The notes beneath the pieces were generated by a model. The model did no database searches. It was given only the letters and a program-made list of their open reading frames with translations, and was not told where the DNA came from. A stretch of DNA of 64,000 nucleotides from Gordonia mangrovi (GTDB lineage Bacteria; Actinomycetota; Actinomycetes; Mycobacteriales; Mycobacteriaceae): positions 4,588,001 to 4,652,000 of the forward strand of contig NZ_CP102850.1 of NCBI RefSeq assembly GCF_024734075.1. The letters run 5' to 3'. This document shows positions 37,263 to 50,810 of the stretch, piece by piece. Every line of letters starts with the position of its first letter. The stretch's first letter is position 1. The position numbers and the translations under genes were made by a program.

Positions 37263-38276
37263 TCAGTTGATCCGGACGACCATCTTGCCGGTGTTCGCAC
37301 CGCGCATCAGACCCAGGAAGGCGTCCACCGAGTTCTCGATCCCGTCCACGACGGTCTCGTCGTGGACCACCTCGCCGTCGGCGAACCAGGCGCCCATCTC
37401 GCGGTTGAAGTCGGCGGCCTGATCGAAGTAGTGGCCGATGGTGAAGCCGGTGAGCGTGAGGCCCCGGGTGATGATGTTGGCCATGTTCGACGGTCCGGGC
37501 GTGCGGCTGGTCGCGTTGTACTGGGCGATCGCGCCGCACAGCGCGGCACGTCCGCCGTCGTTGAACGAATCGAGCGCGGCTTCGAGGTGATCGCCTCCGA
37601 CATTGTCGAAGTAGACGTCGATACCGTCGGGTGCCGCCTCGCGCAACTGTTTACGGACCGGACCGTCCTTGTAGTCGAACGCCGCGTCGAAGCCGTAGCG
37701 GTCGGTCAACAGCGCCACCTTCTCGGCCGACCCCGCTGACCCGATCACCCGCTTCGCGCCCTTGAGGTGCGCGATCTGGCCCACCGCGGTGCCCACGGCA
37801 CCGGCCGCTCCGGAAACGAACACGGTGTCGCCGGGGGCCATCTTCGCAATCGTCAGCAGTCCGACATACGCGGTGAGGCCGGTCATGCCCAGCACGCCGA
37901 GATACACCGACGACGACGCGCCCGCCGGCGGCTCCGGGAGTGCCCGGAAGCCGGCGGCGTCTTCCTGGACGATGTCGCGCCATCCGTATTGATGGCTGAC
38001 CAGCGTGCCGACCGGCAGTTCGTCGACAGTCGTCTCGACGACGCGTCCCACCGCACCGCCGGTCATCGTCTCGTCGAGCCGAAACGGCGGAATGTAGCTG
38101 CGGGTGTCGATCATCCGACCCCGCATATAGGGGTCGACCGAGATGAACTCGTTGCGCACGCGTACCTGCCCCGGCGCAAGGTCTCCGTACTCGACTGTCG
38201 CCGTGCGGAAATCGTCCGGTGTGGGCCACCCGTGTGGACGGCTGACGAGCTGGATCTGGGTACTGGTGTGCGACAT
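37263..38276 (-). CDS. NADP-dependent medium-chain oxidoreductase (CurA/leukotriene B4 dehydrogenase-like)
   Basis: The 337-residue enzyme reduces activated double bonds, judged by family. ISVDPYMRGRMIDTRSYIPP, the cofactor loop VSGAAGAVGTAVGQIAHLKG and FDNVGGDHLEAALD are diagnostic. It lacks zinc-binding residues, as expected for this quinone/enone-reductase subgroup. It is divergent from a TetR gene 96 bp away, the probable regulator. Confidence 0.9.
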   Translation of the reverse strand: MSHTSTQIQLVSRPHGWPTPDDFRTATVEYGDLAPGQVRVRNEFISVDPYMRGRMIDTRSYIPPFRLDETMTGGAVGRVVETTVDELPVGTLVSHQYGWRDIVQEDAAGFRALPEPPAGASSSVYLGVLGMTGLTAYVGLLTIAKMAPGDTVFVSGAAGAVGTAVGQIAHLKGAKRVIGSAGSAEKVALLTDRYGFDAAFDYKDGPVRKQLREAAPDGIDVYFDNVGGDHLEAALDSFNDGGRAALCGAIAQYNATSRTPGPSNMANIITRGLTLTGFTIGHYFDQAADFNREMGAWFADGEVVHDETVVDGIENSVDAFLGLMRGANTGKMVVRIN

Positions 38277-38372
38277 CGGACGCCCTTCCCATGTTCTGTA
38301 CTGACCATTCCACAATAGGGATAGACTCGTCGTCGGACAACCGAGGCGGTCACCGACAGGTGGGAGGTCGAG

Positions 38373-38969
38373 ATGGGCAGAGCGCCGGGATACGACGCCG
38401 ACGAGGTCATCGAGACTGCGCGGGATCTGTTCTGGACGAGGGGCTTCGACGATGTGTCGGTCAGCGACGTGGAAAAGGCCACCGGCCTGTCGAGATCGAG
38501 CATCTACCACGCGTTCGGCAGTATGCGCGGATTGTTCGACGCGGTCGTGCAGAACTATCTGGATGCCGTCGTCCGCCCCCGCTTGCGCGGGTTGCAGGCC
38601 GAGATCGTCGCCGATGACGCCTTGGCGGCCTATCTGCACGGGCTGGCCGATGCCATCGCGCGACGCGCGGATGCCGTCGGCGACGTCACCGGCGCGCCGA
38701 CAGGATGTCTGCTGGTCGCCACCGCCGTCACCTCCCTCGGTGCCGACGGCGCGGTCCGCGAGGTGATCGCGGCCTATCACCACGAACTGCTCCAGGCGGT
38801 CACCGCGGGCCTCCGGGCCACCGGCGGCCAGGCTGCCGCCGACCTCGAGCAGCGCGCGAGGGTCGTTGCCGGTGCGGTGATCTCGGCCAATGTGCTGGCG
38901 CGCGTGAACGCCGCCGAGGCGGTGCGGTTGCTGCGCGCCACCGCGGATACGGTGGCCGTATCGGTGTGA
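38373..38969 (+). CDS. TetR family transcriptional regulator
   Basis: The 198-residue protein has the HTH region (DADEVIETARDLFWTRGFDD, TGLSRSSIYHAFGSMRGLFD) and a C-terminal domain with GAPTGCLLVATAVTSLGADG, typical of the AcrR-like group containing a conserved GCL motif. GGGAGG precedes ATG 38373; TAGACT at 38322-38327 may be its -10. It is divergent from the enone-type reductase, which it probably controls. I saw no convincing palindrome between them. Confidence 0.9.
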   Translation: MGRAPGYDADEVIETARDLFWTRGFDDVSVSDVEKATGLSRSSIYHAFGSMRGLFDAVVQNYLDAVVRPRLRGLQAEIVADDALAAYLHGLADAIARRADAVGDVTGAPTGCLLVATAVTSLGADGAVREVIAAYHHELLQAVTAGLRATGGQAAADLEQRARVVAGAVISANVLARVNAAEAVRLLRATADTVAVSV

Positions 38970-39068
38970 CGTCGGTCCGCCCGTGTGTACTCGGTCGGGC
39001 CGATGATGACATGCTGCAGGTCGACACTTGTCGCGCCGACACTCGGCGTCCGATCGGGAAGGTGGACG

Positions 39069-39830
39069 ATGACGGTTTCGTACCAGGGGCAGGACTACTC
39101 GTTGGTCATGTTCGACCTCGACGACACCCTGGCCCCGTCCAAGAGTCCGTTACCCGATCAGATGGCGGCGGTGCTGGCCCGCATGCTCGACGACACCATG
39201 GGCTGCGTAATCTCCGGCGGTCGTTTCACCCAATTCGAGAAGCAGGTGATCGCCCGTCTGGGGGACTTCCGCGGCGCGGCCAACCTGCACCTGATGCCCA
39301 CGTGCGGAACGCAGTACGTGCGGTGGTCGGGCACCGAATGGGAGACGGTGTACGCCGAATTCCTCAGCGACGACGAGAAGAAGCGCACGCTCGACGTCCT
39401 CGAAACCGGGGCCAGGGAACTCGGGCTGTGGGAGACGCAGACGTGGGGCCCGATCCTGGAGGACCGGGGCAGCCAGATCACCTTCAGCGCATTGGGGCAG
39501 ACGGCGCCGGTCGACGCCAAGTCCGCCTGGGATCCCGACGGGGCGAAGAAGGAAGCCCTGCGCGCCTACGCCGCCGAGCGACTCCCGGATCTGGAGGTCC
39601 GCAGTGGCGGGTCGACATCGGTCGACGTGACCAAGAAGGGCATCGACAAGGCCTACGGTGCCCGCAAACTCATGGACATCCTGAACCTGGATATCGGCGA
39701 CATCCTCTTCTTCGGCGACCGGCTCGACGAGGGCGGCAACGACCGTCCGGTGCAGGACCTCGGCATCACATCGATCGCCGTGGACGGCTGGGAGGACACC
39801 CACGCCAAACTGTCGGCGATCGTCGGCTGA
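39069..39830 (+). CDS. HAD-IIB hydrolase resembling eukaryotic-type phosphomannomutase
   Basis: The 253-residue protein has the HAD nucleophile motif MFDLDDTLAPSKSPL (DxD), CVISGGRFTQFEKQVI, and the fourth motif FFGDRLDEGGNDRPVQDLG. ITFSALGQTAP and GGND resemble the cap and metal motifs of phosphomannomutases of the PF03332 group, so sugar-phosphate chemistry is likely. I chose ATG 39069 because AAGGTGGA lies upstream and the extension to 38985 has no family support. Convergent with phoD nine bases away. Confidence 0.8.
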   Translation: MTVSYQGQDYSLVMFDLDDTLAPSKSPLPDQMAAVLARMLDDTMGCVISGGRFTQFEKQVIARLGDFRGAANLHLMPTCGTQYVRWSGTEWETVYAEFLSDDEKKRTLDVLETGARELGLWETQTWGPILEDRGSQITFSALGQTAPVDAKSAWDPDGAKKEALRAYAAERLPDLEVRSGGSTSVDVTKKGIDKAYGARKLMDILNLDIGDILFFGDRLDEGGNDRPVQDLGITSIAVDGWEDTHAKLSAIVG

Positions 39831-39839
39831 ACGGCCGCG

Positions 39840-41525
39840 TCAGTCTGTCGGCTGTGACACCGCCTGCACCCGCTGGGAACCCGCGGCCACCCGGAACGAC
39901 CGCGCGTGATACCGGCCGGTGCGCGGATCGGTCTTCTCGTTGACGAAATACCAGTCCATCTGGGCCGCCGACGGCGTGACCGTGAGCACCGCATATCCAT
40001 GCGCGTCGAAGTCGTTCCAGCGCACATGTCGATTCGCGGTCATGATCGCCGCGGGCACCGCGTTGCCGACGGTGTGTTCGGGCACCTCGAGGATGTCGTC
40101 GACATTCGACGACGTCACCGACGGCACCACCAGTTCGGTGGCGACGGTGCCGGCGGCGGGATAGCGGGCCGGGTCGACCGGGATGTCGCAGGCCCACGAC
40201 GAGTGGATGTCTCCGGTGATGAACACCACGTTGTCGACATCGTTGCGTCGGATCGCCTCGAGCAGTCGGCTCCGGTCGGCGGTGTAACCGTCCCACTGAT
40301 CGGCGTTGTAGGGCACGCCCTGCCGCGGCAGCCCGAGTACCTCGGTGAGAGCCGCGGCATTGCGTTCGTCGAGCGGCGGCACCAGGACGGGCGAGATCAT
40401 CACCGGGTTGCCGACGATGCGCCATCGCGTCGTCGACGATGTCAGACTGTCTGTCAGCCAATTCATCTGGGCAGTACCCGTGATGCTGCGGGCCGGGTCG
40501 TCGACGCCGCGAGACGTGGGGGAGACCTGTTGATCGCGGTAGGTGCGCAGGTCCAGCATCGACAGCTCCAGCAACCGGCCGAAGCCGAGCCGGCGGTAGA
40601 GGTGGCGGCCGGTGCGGCCGGCCGCCGGCCGCACCGGCATCCACTCGTAGTAGGCCTTCTCGGAGGCCGCCTTACGCGCCGCCCAGGGGCCCTCGCTCGC
40701 GTCATGGTTCTCCGCGCCACCCTTCCACGAGTCGTTCGCGGACTCGTGGTCGTCCCAGGTGCAGATCCACGGCAGCGTGCGATGCAACTCGGCGAGGTCG
40801 GGGTCGGTCTTGTACTGCGCGTGCCGCATCCGGTAGTCGCGCAGGGTGATCGTCTCGTTGGTAGGGGAGACGGGCCGCACGACGCCGGATTTGCCGGTGT
40901 ATCCGCCGCTCTCGTACTCGTAGAAGTAGTCGCCGAGATGCACGATGGCGGTGAGGTCGCGATGCGCCCGCAGATGGCGGTAGGCTCCGAAATAGCCTGC
41001 CTCCCAATTGGAACACGACACGACACCGAAGCGCACGCGGCTCACGTCGGCGTTGGGGGCGGGAGCGGTGCGCGTGTATCCGACGGGGGAGACCGTGCCC
41101 ACCGCCGGGCCGGAGGTCACCCGGAACCGGTACGCATATCGGGTGTTCGCGCCCAGACCGGTGACATCGACCTTCACGGTGTGATCCGTGCCGGCCGAGG
41201 TGGTCACGGCACCGGAGGCGACGATCGCGGCGAACGAACCGTCGCGGGCGACCTCCCACGTGACCCCGGTGGCCGGGCCGAGACCCGAGCCCGGGCGGGC
41301 CGAGGGGGTCGGCGTCACCCTGGTCCACAGGATCACCCCGTCGGGCAGCGGGTCGCCGGAGGCCACGCCGTGGGCGAAGACGGACGTACCCACCGGAACC
41401 GCAGATGCCGTACCGGCCACAACGGGTAGCGCGGCGGCTCCGGTGACCACGGCACCGGTCCGGAGGAACGTGCGGCGTGAGGTACTCGCCCGGTCGACAT
41501 TCGGACCGGATGGTTGATCGGACAT
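39840..41525 (-). CDS. phoD: Tat-exported alkaline phosphatase/phosphodiesterase, PhoD family
   Basis: This secreted or wall-associated metalloenzyme hydrolyses phosphodiesters and monoesters for phosphate scavenging. The Tat signal TSRRTFLRTGAVVTGAAAL is near residue 16, then an N-terminal fibronectin-like domain (FAHGVASGDPLPDGVILWTR). The PhoD catalytic domain follows with VVSCSNWEAGYFGAYRHL, HLGDYFYEY, WDDHESANDSW and ITGDIHSSW. Start ATG 41525 (or 41528). Length 561 residues. The upstream 319-bp region carries an inverted repeat. Confidence 0.92.
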   Translation of the reverse strand: MSDQPSGPNVDRASTSRRTFLRTGAVVTGAAALPVVAGTASAVPVGTSVFAHGVASGDPLPDGVILWTRVTPTPSARPGSGLGPATGVTWEVARDGSFAAIVASGAVTTSAGTDHTVKVDVTGLGANTRYAYRFRVTSGPAVGTVSPVGYTRTAPAPNADVSRVRFGVVSCSNWEAGYFGAYRHLRAHRDLTAIVHLGDYFYEYESGGYTGKSGVVRPVSPTNETITLRDYRMRHAQYKTDPDLAELHRTLPWICTWDDHESANDSWKGGAENHDASEGPWAARKAASEKAYYEWMPVRPAAGRTGRHLYRRLGFGRLLELSMLDLRTYRDQQVSPTSRGVDDPARSITGTAQMNWLTDSLTSSTTRWRIVGNPVMISPVLVPPLDERNAAALTEVLGLPRQGVPYNADQWDGYTADRSRLLEAIRRNDVDNVVFITGDIHSSWACDIPVDPARYPAAGTVATELVVPSVTSSNVDDILEVPEHTVGNAVPAAIMTANRHVRWNDFDAHGYAVLTVTPSAAQMDWYFVNEKTDPRTGRYHARSFRVAAGSQRVQAVSQPTD

Positions 41526-41674
41526 CATCCCCCAATTCGGGCGCACGGGGTCCTGGCGATCAGCCAGGTGCCGGGCGCGGTTACATCGCCGAACATCATG
41601 CGCCATCACGCTCGGCGGAAGCGAGCGATCGGGAGAACCGGTCATGTGACCTGCTGGGCGTTTTGCCGCATGGT

Positions 41675-41702
41675 CGCCGAACGTTCACCTGACCGTTCGG
41701 CG
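41675..41702. repeat. Inverted repeat between phoD and thyX
   Basis: CGCCGAACG (41675-41683) pairs with CGTTCGGCG (41694-41702). The 41526-41844 gap holds nothing else that I recognise except GAGGAG before thyX. The position, about 150 bp upstream of phoD, is compatible with a regulator site or a hairpin. The GTTCACC in the loop recalls actinobacterial PHO-box half-sites, weakly. Confidence 0.35.
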
Positions 41703-41844
41703 GAGTGTGGCGCGGTGAACAGCGTATTCGGTGTGCCGACCTGGACCCGGTAGCGGCCTGTGCTGCCCGACGCCCGATACTGGGGGACAATCGACGACCC
41801 GTCCACGAGGAGGCCGGGTCGTGCCGACGTGGTGAGGAGAAGAC

Positions 41845-42597
41845 GTGTCCGAGCTGGTACCGCTCCGGGTGCAGTTGGTGGCCGCGACCGAGTTCACCCC
41901 TCCGCCGGATGTCGACTGGAGCACCGACGCCGACGGTGGTGAGGCGCTGGTCGAGTTCTCCGGACGTGCCTGCTACGAGAGCTGGGACAAACCGAATCCC
42001 CGGACCGCCACGAACGCCGGCTATCTGCGGCACATCCTCGAGGTGGGGCACACCTCGCTGCTCGAGCACGCGTCGGTGACCTTTTACATCACCGGGATCT
42101 CGCGCTCATGCACCCATGAACTGATCCGGCACCGACATTTCTCCTACTCGCAGTTGTCGCAGCGGTTCGTGCCCGAACGTGACGCCAACGTCGTCGCCCC
42201 GCCCGCGATACGAGGGGATGCGGAACTGGAGGCCCTGTTCACCGAGGCCACCGACGCCTCGCGAAAGGCCTACAGCGAGCTGCTCGACGCCTTGGAAGCC
42301 AAGTTCGCCGACGTGCCCAACGCGATCCTGCGCCGCAAACAGGCGCGACAGGCGGCGCGATCGGTGCTGCCGAATGCCACCGAGACCAGGATTGTGGTGA
42401 CCGGCAACTATCGGGCCTGGCGGCACTTCGTCGGGATGCGGGCCACCGAACACGCCGATGTCGAGATCCGGCAACTCGCCGTCGAATGCCTGCGCCACCT
42501 GATGCAGGTCGCGCCGACGGTCTTCGGTGACTTCGAGATCAGCACCCTGTCGGATGGCACCGAGGTAGCCACCTCGCCCTTCGTGCTCGAGGGCTGA
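41845..42597 (+). CDS. thyX: Flavin-dependent thymidylate synthase ThyX
   Basis: ThyX makes dTMP with FAD and NADPH and releases tetrahydrofolate directly. The ThyX motif [13 protein letters not shown] occupies residues 95-107; [19 protein letters not shown] and [20 protein letters not shown] are conserved. GTG 41845 has GAGGAGAAG upstream. Length 250. Coexistence with thyA copies the situation in M. tuberculosis. Confidence 0.97.
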   Translation: MSELVPLRVQLVAATEFTPPPDVDWSTDADGGEALVEFSGRACYESWDKPNPRTATNAGYLRHILEVGHTSLLEHASVTFYITGISRSCTHELIRHRHFSYSQLSQRFVPERDANVVAPPAIRGDAELEALFTEATDASRKAYSELLDALEAKFADVPNAILRRKQARQAARSVLPNATETRIVVTGNYRAWRHFVGMRATEHADVEIRQLAVECLRHLMQVAPTVFGDFEISTLSDGTEVATSPFVLEG

Positions 42598-42706
42598 CCG
42601 ACTCGGGTGAATGGTGTCGGTCTCACCCGCCGCTCAGCCGTGCTGTCCGGTTTGGCGCAGCGCCCGACGTCGCGAATGAAATCGGTACACGCCGCATGAC
42701 GCGGCG

Positions 42707-46391
<3,685 letters not shown>

Positions 46392-46418
46392 GCGTCCTCG
46401 GCGGTGTCGAGCGTTCGT

Positions 46419-46424
46419 TAGGGT
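46419..46424 (+). promoter_or_regulatory. TAGGGT box for the DinB-like gene, leaderless-type start
   Basis: TAGGGT precedes GTG 46431 by six bases with no Shine-Dalgarno sequence. Confidence 0.4.
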
Positions 46425-46430
46425 GAACGG

Positions 46431-47063
46431 GTGACCTTCGCACAAGACGAACGCGCTGCCCTGGTCGATACGCTCCGGTCCGTCGGACCCGAGGCGCCCA
46501 CGCTCTGCGCCGGATGGACGGCCAAAGATCTGCTGGCCCATCTGGTCGTGCGGGAGCGACGCCCGGACACCGCACCCGGCATCATGATCCCGGCCTTCGC
46601 CGGGCACACCGAGAAGGTGCGCGCCGGCGCGGCCGCAGGCTCCTGGGACACCATGCTCGAGCAGTTGGCCGGCGGGCCGCCGCTGTATTCGCCGCTCAAG
46701 GTGGTCGACCGATGGGCCAACCTCGCCGAGATGTTCGTCCACCACGAGGACGTCCTGCGTGGCGCCGCCCGGCCCGATCAGACCTGGACACCGCGTGAAC
46801 TGTCTGCCGAACTCCAGGAGGCGCTGATCGCGCCGGCCAAATCCATGAGCAAGATGACGCTGAAGGGCTCGCCGGCCCGGGTCACGCTGCGGACCCGCGA
46901 CGCCCGCGACCTGGTGACCGTCGGTACCGGGCCGGAGGTGATCGTCATCGGTCATCCGGGCGAGTTGCTGCTGTTCGCCTTCGGTCGTGCGCCCGTCGAC
47001 GTCGTGTTCGACGGCGACGACCAGGCGGTTGCGGCGGTCCGTGCGGCCAAGCGGGGCCTCTGA
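46431..47063 (+). CDS. DinB/maleylpyruvate isomerase-like metal-binding protein (TIGR03085 type)
   Basis: The 210-residue protein has the N-terminal four-helix metal-binding domain: ERAALVDTLRSVGPEAPTLC, GWTAKDLLAHLVVRERRPD (first His) and RWANLAEMFVHHEDVLRG (His pair). The C-terminal part (from about 130) matches the short MDMPI-type domain with GHPGELLLFAFGR. Such proteins may use mycothiol; a specific reaction is unknown. It stands between RNase J and ftsK. Confidence 0.78.
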   Translation: MTFAQDERAALVDTLRSVGPEAPTLCAGWTAKDLLAHLVVRERRPDTAPGIMIPAFAGHTEKVRAGAAAGSWDTMLEQLAGGPPLYSPLKVVDRWANLAEMFVHHEDVLRGAARPDQTWTPRELSAELQEALIAPAKSMSKMTLKGSPARVTLRTRDARDLVTVGTGPEVIVIGHPGELLLFAFGRAPVDVVFDGDDQAVAAVRAAKRGL

Positions 47064-47150
47064 TCCCGACCGTCGACCCGGTCGGTTACGAATCCGACAC
47101 GTGATCGCGTTACCAGTGTTGCCCATGTGACTGGCGGGGTGTCCGGCGAC

Positions 47151-47156
47151 TAGTCT
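47151..47156 (+). promoter_or_regulatory. TAGTCT box for ftsK, leaderless-type start
   Basis: TAGTCT ends six bases before ATG 47163, and no ribosome-binding site is present. Confidence 0.45.
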
Positions 47157-47162
47157 GTCGGC

Positions 47163-50123
47163 ATGGCTTCGAAAGCAACCGCCGGTGCCCAGAAGAAGGG
47201 CGCAGCGAAGACGGGTGCGACCAAGGCGAGGTCGACCACGACGCGGGCCCGCGCGACCGCTGGAACTGCGAAGACAGGGGCACGGTCCGGCAGCTCCCGC
47301 CGCTCCTCGGGCACACGACCGGCCGGGACGTCGAAGCGCGGCGCAGCGTCGTCGCGTCAGGCCGACGCGTCGGCCGACATCCATCGGCGGTCGGTCGCGG
47401 CGAGCGGTGCGTCGGTGGTCGGCCGAGGCCTCGGAGCGGGATGGTCGTTGATGGCGCGCGGTGTCGGCAGCATCGCTCGCGCCGGTGGGGGCTCGCCATC
47501 GGGATCGCGCACCGACAGCGATTCCCCGGTCGACGACGATGTGCTCGACGGGTTGGCGGATTCCGACGACGAGATCGTCGACGACGGATTCGACCTCGAC
47601 GGCCCGATCGTCGACGAGAACTCCGGCAGGCGCTCACCGGCGCGACGACGGCCGGTGCAGGGGACGGCGCGCGACCTCAGCGGGCACACCCACCGGCGCG
47701 ACGGGGCCGCCCTCGCGGTGCTCGCGGGCGGGTTGCTCGTCGGTGCCAGCGTCTGGTTCGGCGCGGCCGGCCCGGTCGGGGCGTTCATCGAAGCATTGAT
47801 CCGCGCCATCGTCGGTGGGGTGTCGGTCGTGGTGCCCTTGGCCCTGGTCGCTCTATCGGTCATGCTGATGAGGCGTCCACCGAATCCGCAGCAACGCGCG
47901 CGCTACCTGGGGGCCGGCTTGCTGATCGTGCTCCCGATACTCGGGCTCATCCATCTGGTCGCCGGCGCTCCCGAGGATCTGCCGGGTCGCTCGGCGGCCG
48001 GTGGCTTCCTGGGGTTCGCGGTGGGCACGCCGCTGACCAACGGTGTCACCGCGTGGATCTCGGTTCCGATCCTGGTGCTGTGCGTGTCGTTCGGGCTCCT
48101 GATCCTCAGCGGCAAGACCGTGCGCGAGGTCGCCGACGGGGTGGTCGGATATCTGGGACTGGGCGGCCAGCACACATTCGACGACCCTGCCCGCTACGAC
48201 GATGTCGCTCCGTGGGACGACCTCGACGACGAGGGGTTCGACGCTCCGGCGGATCGTGACGACGACCGCGGGGACAGCCGGGATGGGGAGGTGACCGAGG
48301 TCCTCGACACCCGAGCGAGGTACTCCGCCGATCCCTACGACAACTATCCGCCCGATGCAGATCCGGCGCCGCGCAGTCGCCGGCGTCGGCGCCCGGCGGA
48401 TCCCGACGTCGACGCCGCCGACTTCGCCGCGGCCACGACGGTTCCGTTCGACGACGAGGTCACCGAACAGATCGGCCGCCCGGACGAACCGGCGTCCGCG
48501 CCGGCCGGCGTCGGCAGCCGCGCTCGGGCGCAGGCCGATCGCGCCACCCCGAAGCCCACGCCGAGCGCCCCGACGCCTACCGAAGCCGACTCCGACGATC
48601 TGCCGGGCGCCGGCCTGGTCGAGCGGGTGCTCGACGGTGAATATCACCTACCCCCCTCGTCGTTGCTCATCGACGGCGATCCCCCGAAACAGGGCGGCCG
48701 GTCCAACGACGACATGATCGACCGCATCGGAGGTGTGCTCGAACAGTTCAAGATCAATGCCGCCGTCACCGGGTACACCCGCGGTCCGACGGTCACCCGG
48801 TACGAGGTCGAGCTCGGGCCGGGCGTCAAGGTCGAGAAGATCACCGCGCTGCAGCGCAACATCGCCTACGCCGTCGCCACCGACAACGTCCGGCTGCTGG
48901 CCCCGATCCCGGGCAAATCCGCGGTCGGTATCGAGGTGCCCAACACCGACCGAGAGATGGTGCGACTGGCCGATGTGCTCAAGGCGCCGAAGACCCGTAA
49001 GGACACCCATCCGTTGGTGATCGGCCTCGGCAAGGACATCGAGGGTGAGTTCGTCAGCGCGAATCTGGCGAAGATGCCCCACCTGCTGGTCGCCGGTTCC
49101 ACCGGTTCGGGTAAGTCGAGCTTCGTCAACTCGATGCTGGTGTCGCTGCTGACCCGCGCCACCCCAGAAGACGTGCGGATGATCCTGATCGATCCCAAGA
49201 TGGTGGAACTGACACCCTACGAGGGGATTCCGCATCTGATCACGCCGATCATCACGCAGCCGAAGAAGGCAGCCGCTGCGCTGGCGTGGCTGGTGGAGGA
49301 GATGGAGCAGCGCTATCAGGACATGAAGGCGTCCCGTGTGCGCCACATCGACGACTTCAACGCCAAGGTGCGGTCCGGCGAGATCACCACCCCGCTGGGC
49401 AGCGAACGCGTCTACAAGCCGTATCCCTACATCATGGCCATCGTCGACGAACTCGCCGACCTGATGATGACCGCCCCGCGCGACGTCGAGGACGCGATCG
49501 TCCGGATCACGCAGAAGGCGCGCGCCGCAGGCATCCATCTGGTGCTGGCCACCCAGCGCCCGTCGGTCGACGTCGTCACCGGGCTGATCAAGACCAACGT
49601 GCCATCGCGGCTGGCCTTCGCGACCTCGTCGCTCACCGACTCGCGCGTCATCCTCGACCAGCCGGGTGCGGAGAAACTCATCGGCATGGGCGACGGGCTG
49701 TTCTTGCCCATGGGTGCCAACAAGCCGATCCGTATGCAGGGCGCGTTCATCACCGACGAAGAAATCCAGGCGGTCGTCGACTACACCCGCGAGCAGAGCG
49801 AACCCGACTACACCGAGGGCGTGACCACGGCGAAGGCCGGCGACAAGAAGGAGATCGACGGCGACATCGGCAACGACCTCGACGACCTCCTGCAGGCCAT
49901 CGAGTTGGTGGTGTCGAGCCAGTTCGGCTCCACCTCGATGCTGCAACGCAAACTGCGCGTGGGATTCGCCAAGGCGGGACGGTTGATGGACCTGATGGAG
50001 ACCCGCGGCGTCGTCGGACCCAGCGAGGGCTCCAAGGCGCGCGAGGTGCTGGTCAAGCCGGAGGACCTCGCCGGGGTGATCACCTCGATCACCGGCGGTG
50101 CGGAGGCGGGTGACGAGGGCTGA
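47163..50123 (+). CDS. ftsK: DNA translocase FtsK
   Basis: FtsK pumps DNA at the septum and coordinates chromosome segregation with division. The 986 residues begin with a Lys/Ala/Thr-rich disordered segment (1-90). Membrane helices follow (about 180-330), then an acidic/proline linker (330-490). The RecA-like motor has Walker [10 protein letters not shown] (about 644-652) and [20 protein letters not shown]. The C-terminal winged-helix gamma domain contains [20 protein letters not shown]. The basic Ala/Lys N-terminus is longer than in E. coli but usual for actinobacteria. Confidence 0.96.
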   Translation: MASKATAGAQKKGAAKTGATKARSTTTRARATAGTAKTGARSGSSRRSSGTRPAGTSKRGAASSRQADASADIHRRSVAASGASVVGRGLGAGWSLMARGVGSIARAGGGSPSGSRTDSDSPVDDDVLDGLADSDDEIVDDGFDLDGPIVDENSGRRSPARRRPVQGTARDLSGHTHRRDGAALAVLAGGLLVGASVWFGAAGPVGAFIEALIRAIVGGVSVVVPLALVALSVMLMRRPPNPQQRARYLGAGLLIVLPILGLIHLVAGAPEDLPGRSAAGGFLGFAVGTPLTNGVTAWISVPILVLCVSFGLLILSGKTVREVADGVVGYLGLGGQHTFDDPARYDDVAPWDDLDDEGFDAPADRDDDRGDSRDGEVTEVLDTRARYSADPYDNYPPDADPAPRSRRRRRPADPDVDAADFAAATTVPFDDEVTEQIGRPDEPASAPAGVGSRARAQADRATPKPTPSAPTPTEADSDDLPGAGLVERVLDGEYHLPPSSLLIDGDPPKQGGRSNDDMIDRIGGVLEQFKINAAVTGYTRGPTVTRYEVELGPGVKVEKITALQRNIAYAVATDNVRLLAPIPGKSAVGIEVPNTDREMVRLADVLKAPKTRKDTHPLVIGLGKDIEGEFVSANLAKMPHLLVAGSTGSGKSSFVNSMLVSLLTRATPEDVRMILIDPKMVELTPYEGIPHLITPIITQPKKAAAALAWLVEEMEQRYQDMKASRVRHIDDFNAKVRSGEITTPLGSERVYKPYPYIMAIVDELADLMMTAPRDVEDAIVRITQKARAAGIHLVLATQRPSVDVVTGLIKTNVPSRLAFATSSLTDSRVILDQPGAEKLIGMGDGLFLPMGANKPIRMQGAFITDEEIQAVVDYTREQSEPDYTEGVTTAKAGDKKEIDGDIGNDLDDLLQAIELVVSSQFGSTSMLQRKLRVGFAKAGRLMDLMETRGVVGPSEGSKAREVLVKPEDLAGVITSITGGAEAGDEG

Positions 50124-50142
50124 GCGTCCGGTCGAGGAACCC

Positions 50143-50565
50143 TCACCCGAGCCCGTGCTCGGCAAGCCACGTGGCGGCCCGTCGTGCCGATGCACGGCTC
50201 AGCCAGGCGTCCTGGATGACCTCGACGAGTTCGTCGCGGGTGAGTTCGGCCACCCGTGAGATACGTAGCAGCACCGACAGGTGTCCGTCGAAGTGACCGG
50301 TGGTGAAGAACGGTGACCGCTCGTCCTGCACCAGGGCGAGCTTGTCGGCCTCCGAAGGAACCCAGATGACCACCACGTCGTCGTAGCGTTGCCCGGTGTC
50401 GGGATCGACAGCGTCCGGACGTGGCGTGCGGAAGAACACGAACGACTTGCCGCCGACCTGGTAGACCGGTCGGTCCGGATGTGTGCCGACGTCGGACACG
50501 TGCGGCATCCCACGGGCCGTCGAATGGATGTCCTCCACTGTCGCCGCGCGGTTCGGGAGCGGCAT
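50143..50565 (-). CDS. MmcQ/YjbR family protein
   Basis: The 140-residue protein has the CyaY-like MmcQ/YjbR fold signature GGKSFVFFRTPRPDA and VIQDAWLSRASARRAATWL. Members are small, basic and sometimes annotated DNA-binding, without proven function. It is convergent with ftsK. Confidence 0.8.
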   Translation of the reverse strand: MPLPNRAATVEDIHSTARGMPHVSDVGTHPDRPVYQVGGKSFVFFRTPRPDAVDPDTGQRYDDVVVIWVPSEADKLALVQDERSPFFTTGHFDGHLSVLLRISRVAELTRDELVEVIQDAWLSRASARRAATWLAEHGLG

Positions 50566-50591
50566 GGGTGCAACCGTACGCTCCGGTGTAC

Positions 50592-50597
50592 TAGGCT
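50592..50597 (+). promoter_or_regulatory. Probable -10 box of the riboswitch-terC transcript
   Basis: TAGGCT lies seven to eight bases upstream of the 5' strand of the riboswitch P1 stem, which fits a transcript starting near 50604. Confidence 0.5.
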
Positions 50598-50603
50598 GGG
50601 CGA

Positions 50604-50774
50604 CGATCGAAGAGGGGAGTATCCCCGACCTCGCGACGTTTCCGTCAATACGGCCGAGTCCGGTGCACGATGCCGATCATCGTCATCCGGCCCGTCCCGG
50701 ATTCGTCGGTCGGTGCCGGAGATGACCGTCGACAGGGCGGTGACCGGTAGCGGCGGGAGAGACCTCTGGCATCG
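50604..50774 (+). promoter_or_regulatory. yybP-ykoY (Mn2+) riboswitch upstream of terC
   Basis: The conserved GGGGAGTA is at 50614-50621 and the 3' conserved GAGACC at 50759-50764. P1 forms between AGAGG (50611-50615) and CCTCT (50763-50767), extended by CGAT (50604-50607) with ATCG (50771-50774). This reproduces the yybP-ykoY layout, in which P1 encloses GGAGTA and GAGA. The class binds Mn2+ and controls TerC/MntP-type genes. The mechanism here (transcription or translation) is not clear; the terC ribosome-binding site lies 20 bp downstream. Confidence 0.87.
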
Positions 50775-50810
50775 CAACCGTAGTGCTGCGCGCTGGAGGA
50801 GATCGCTCGC

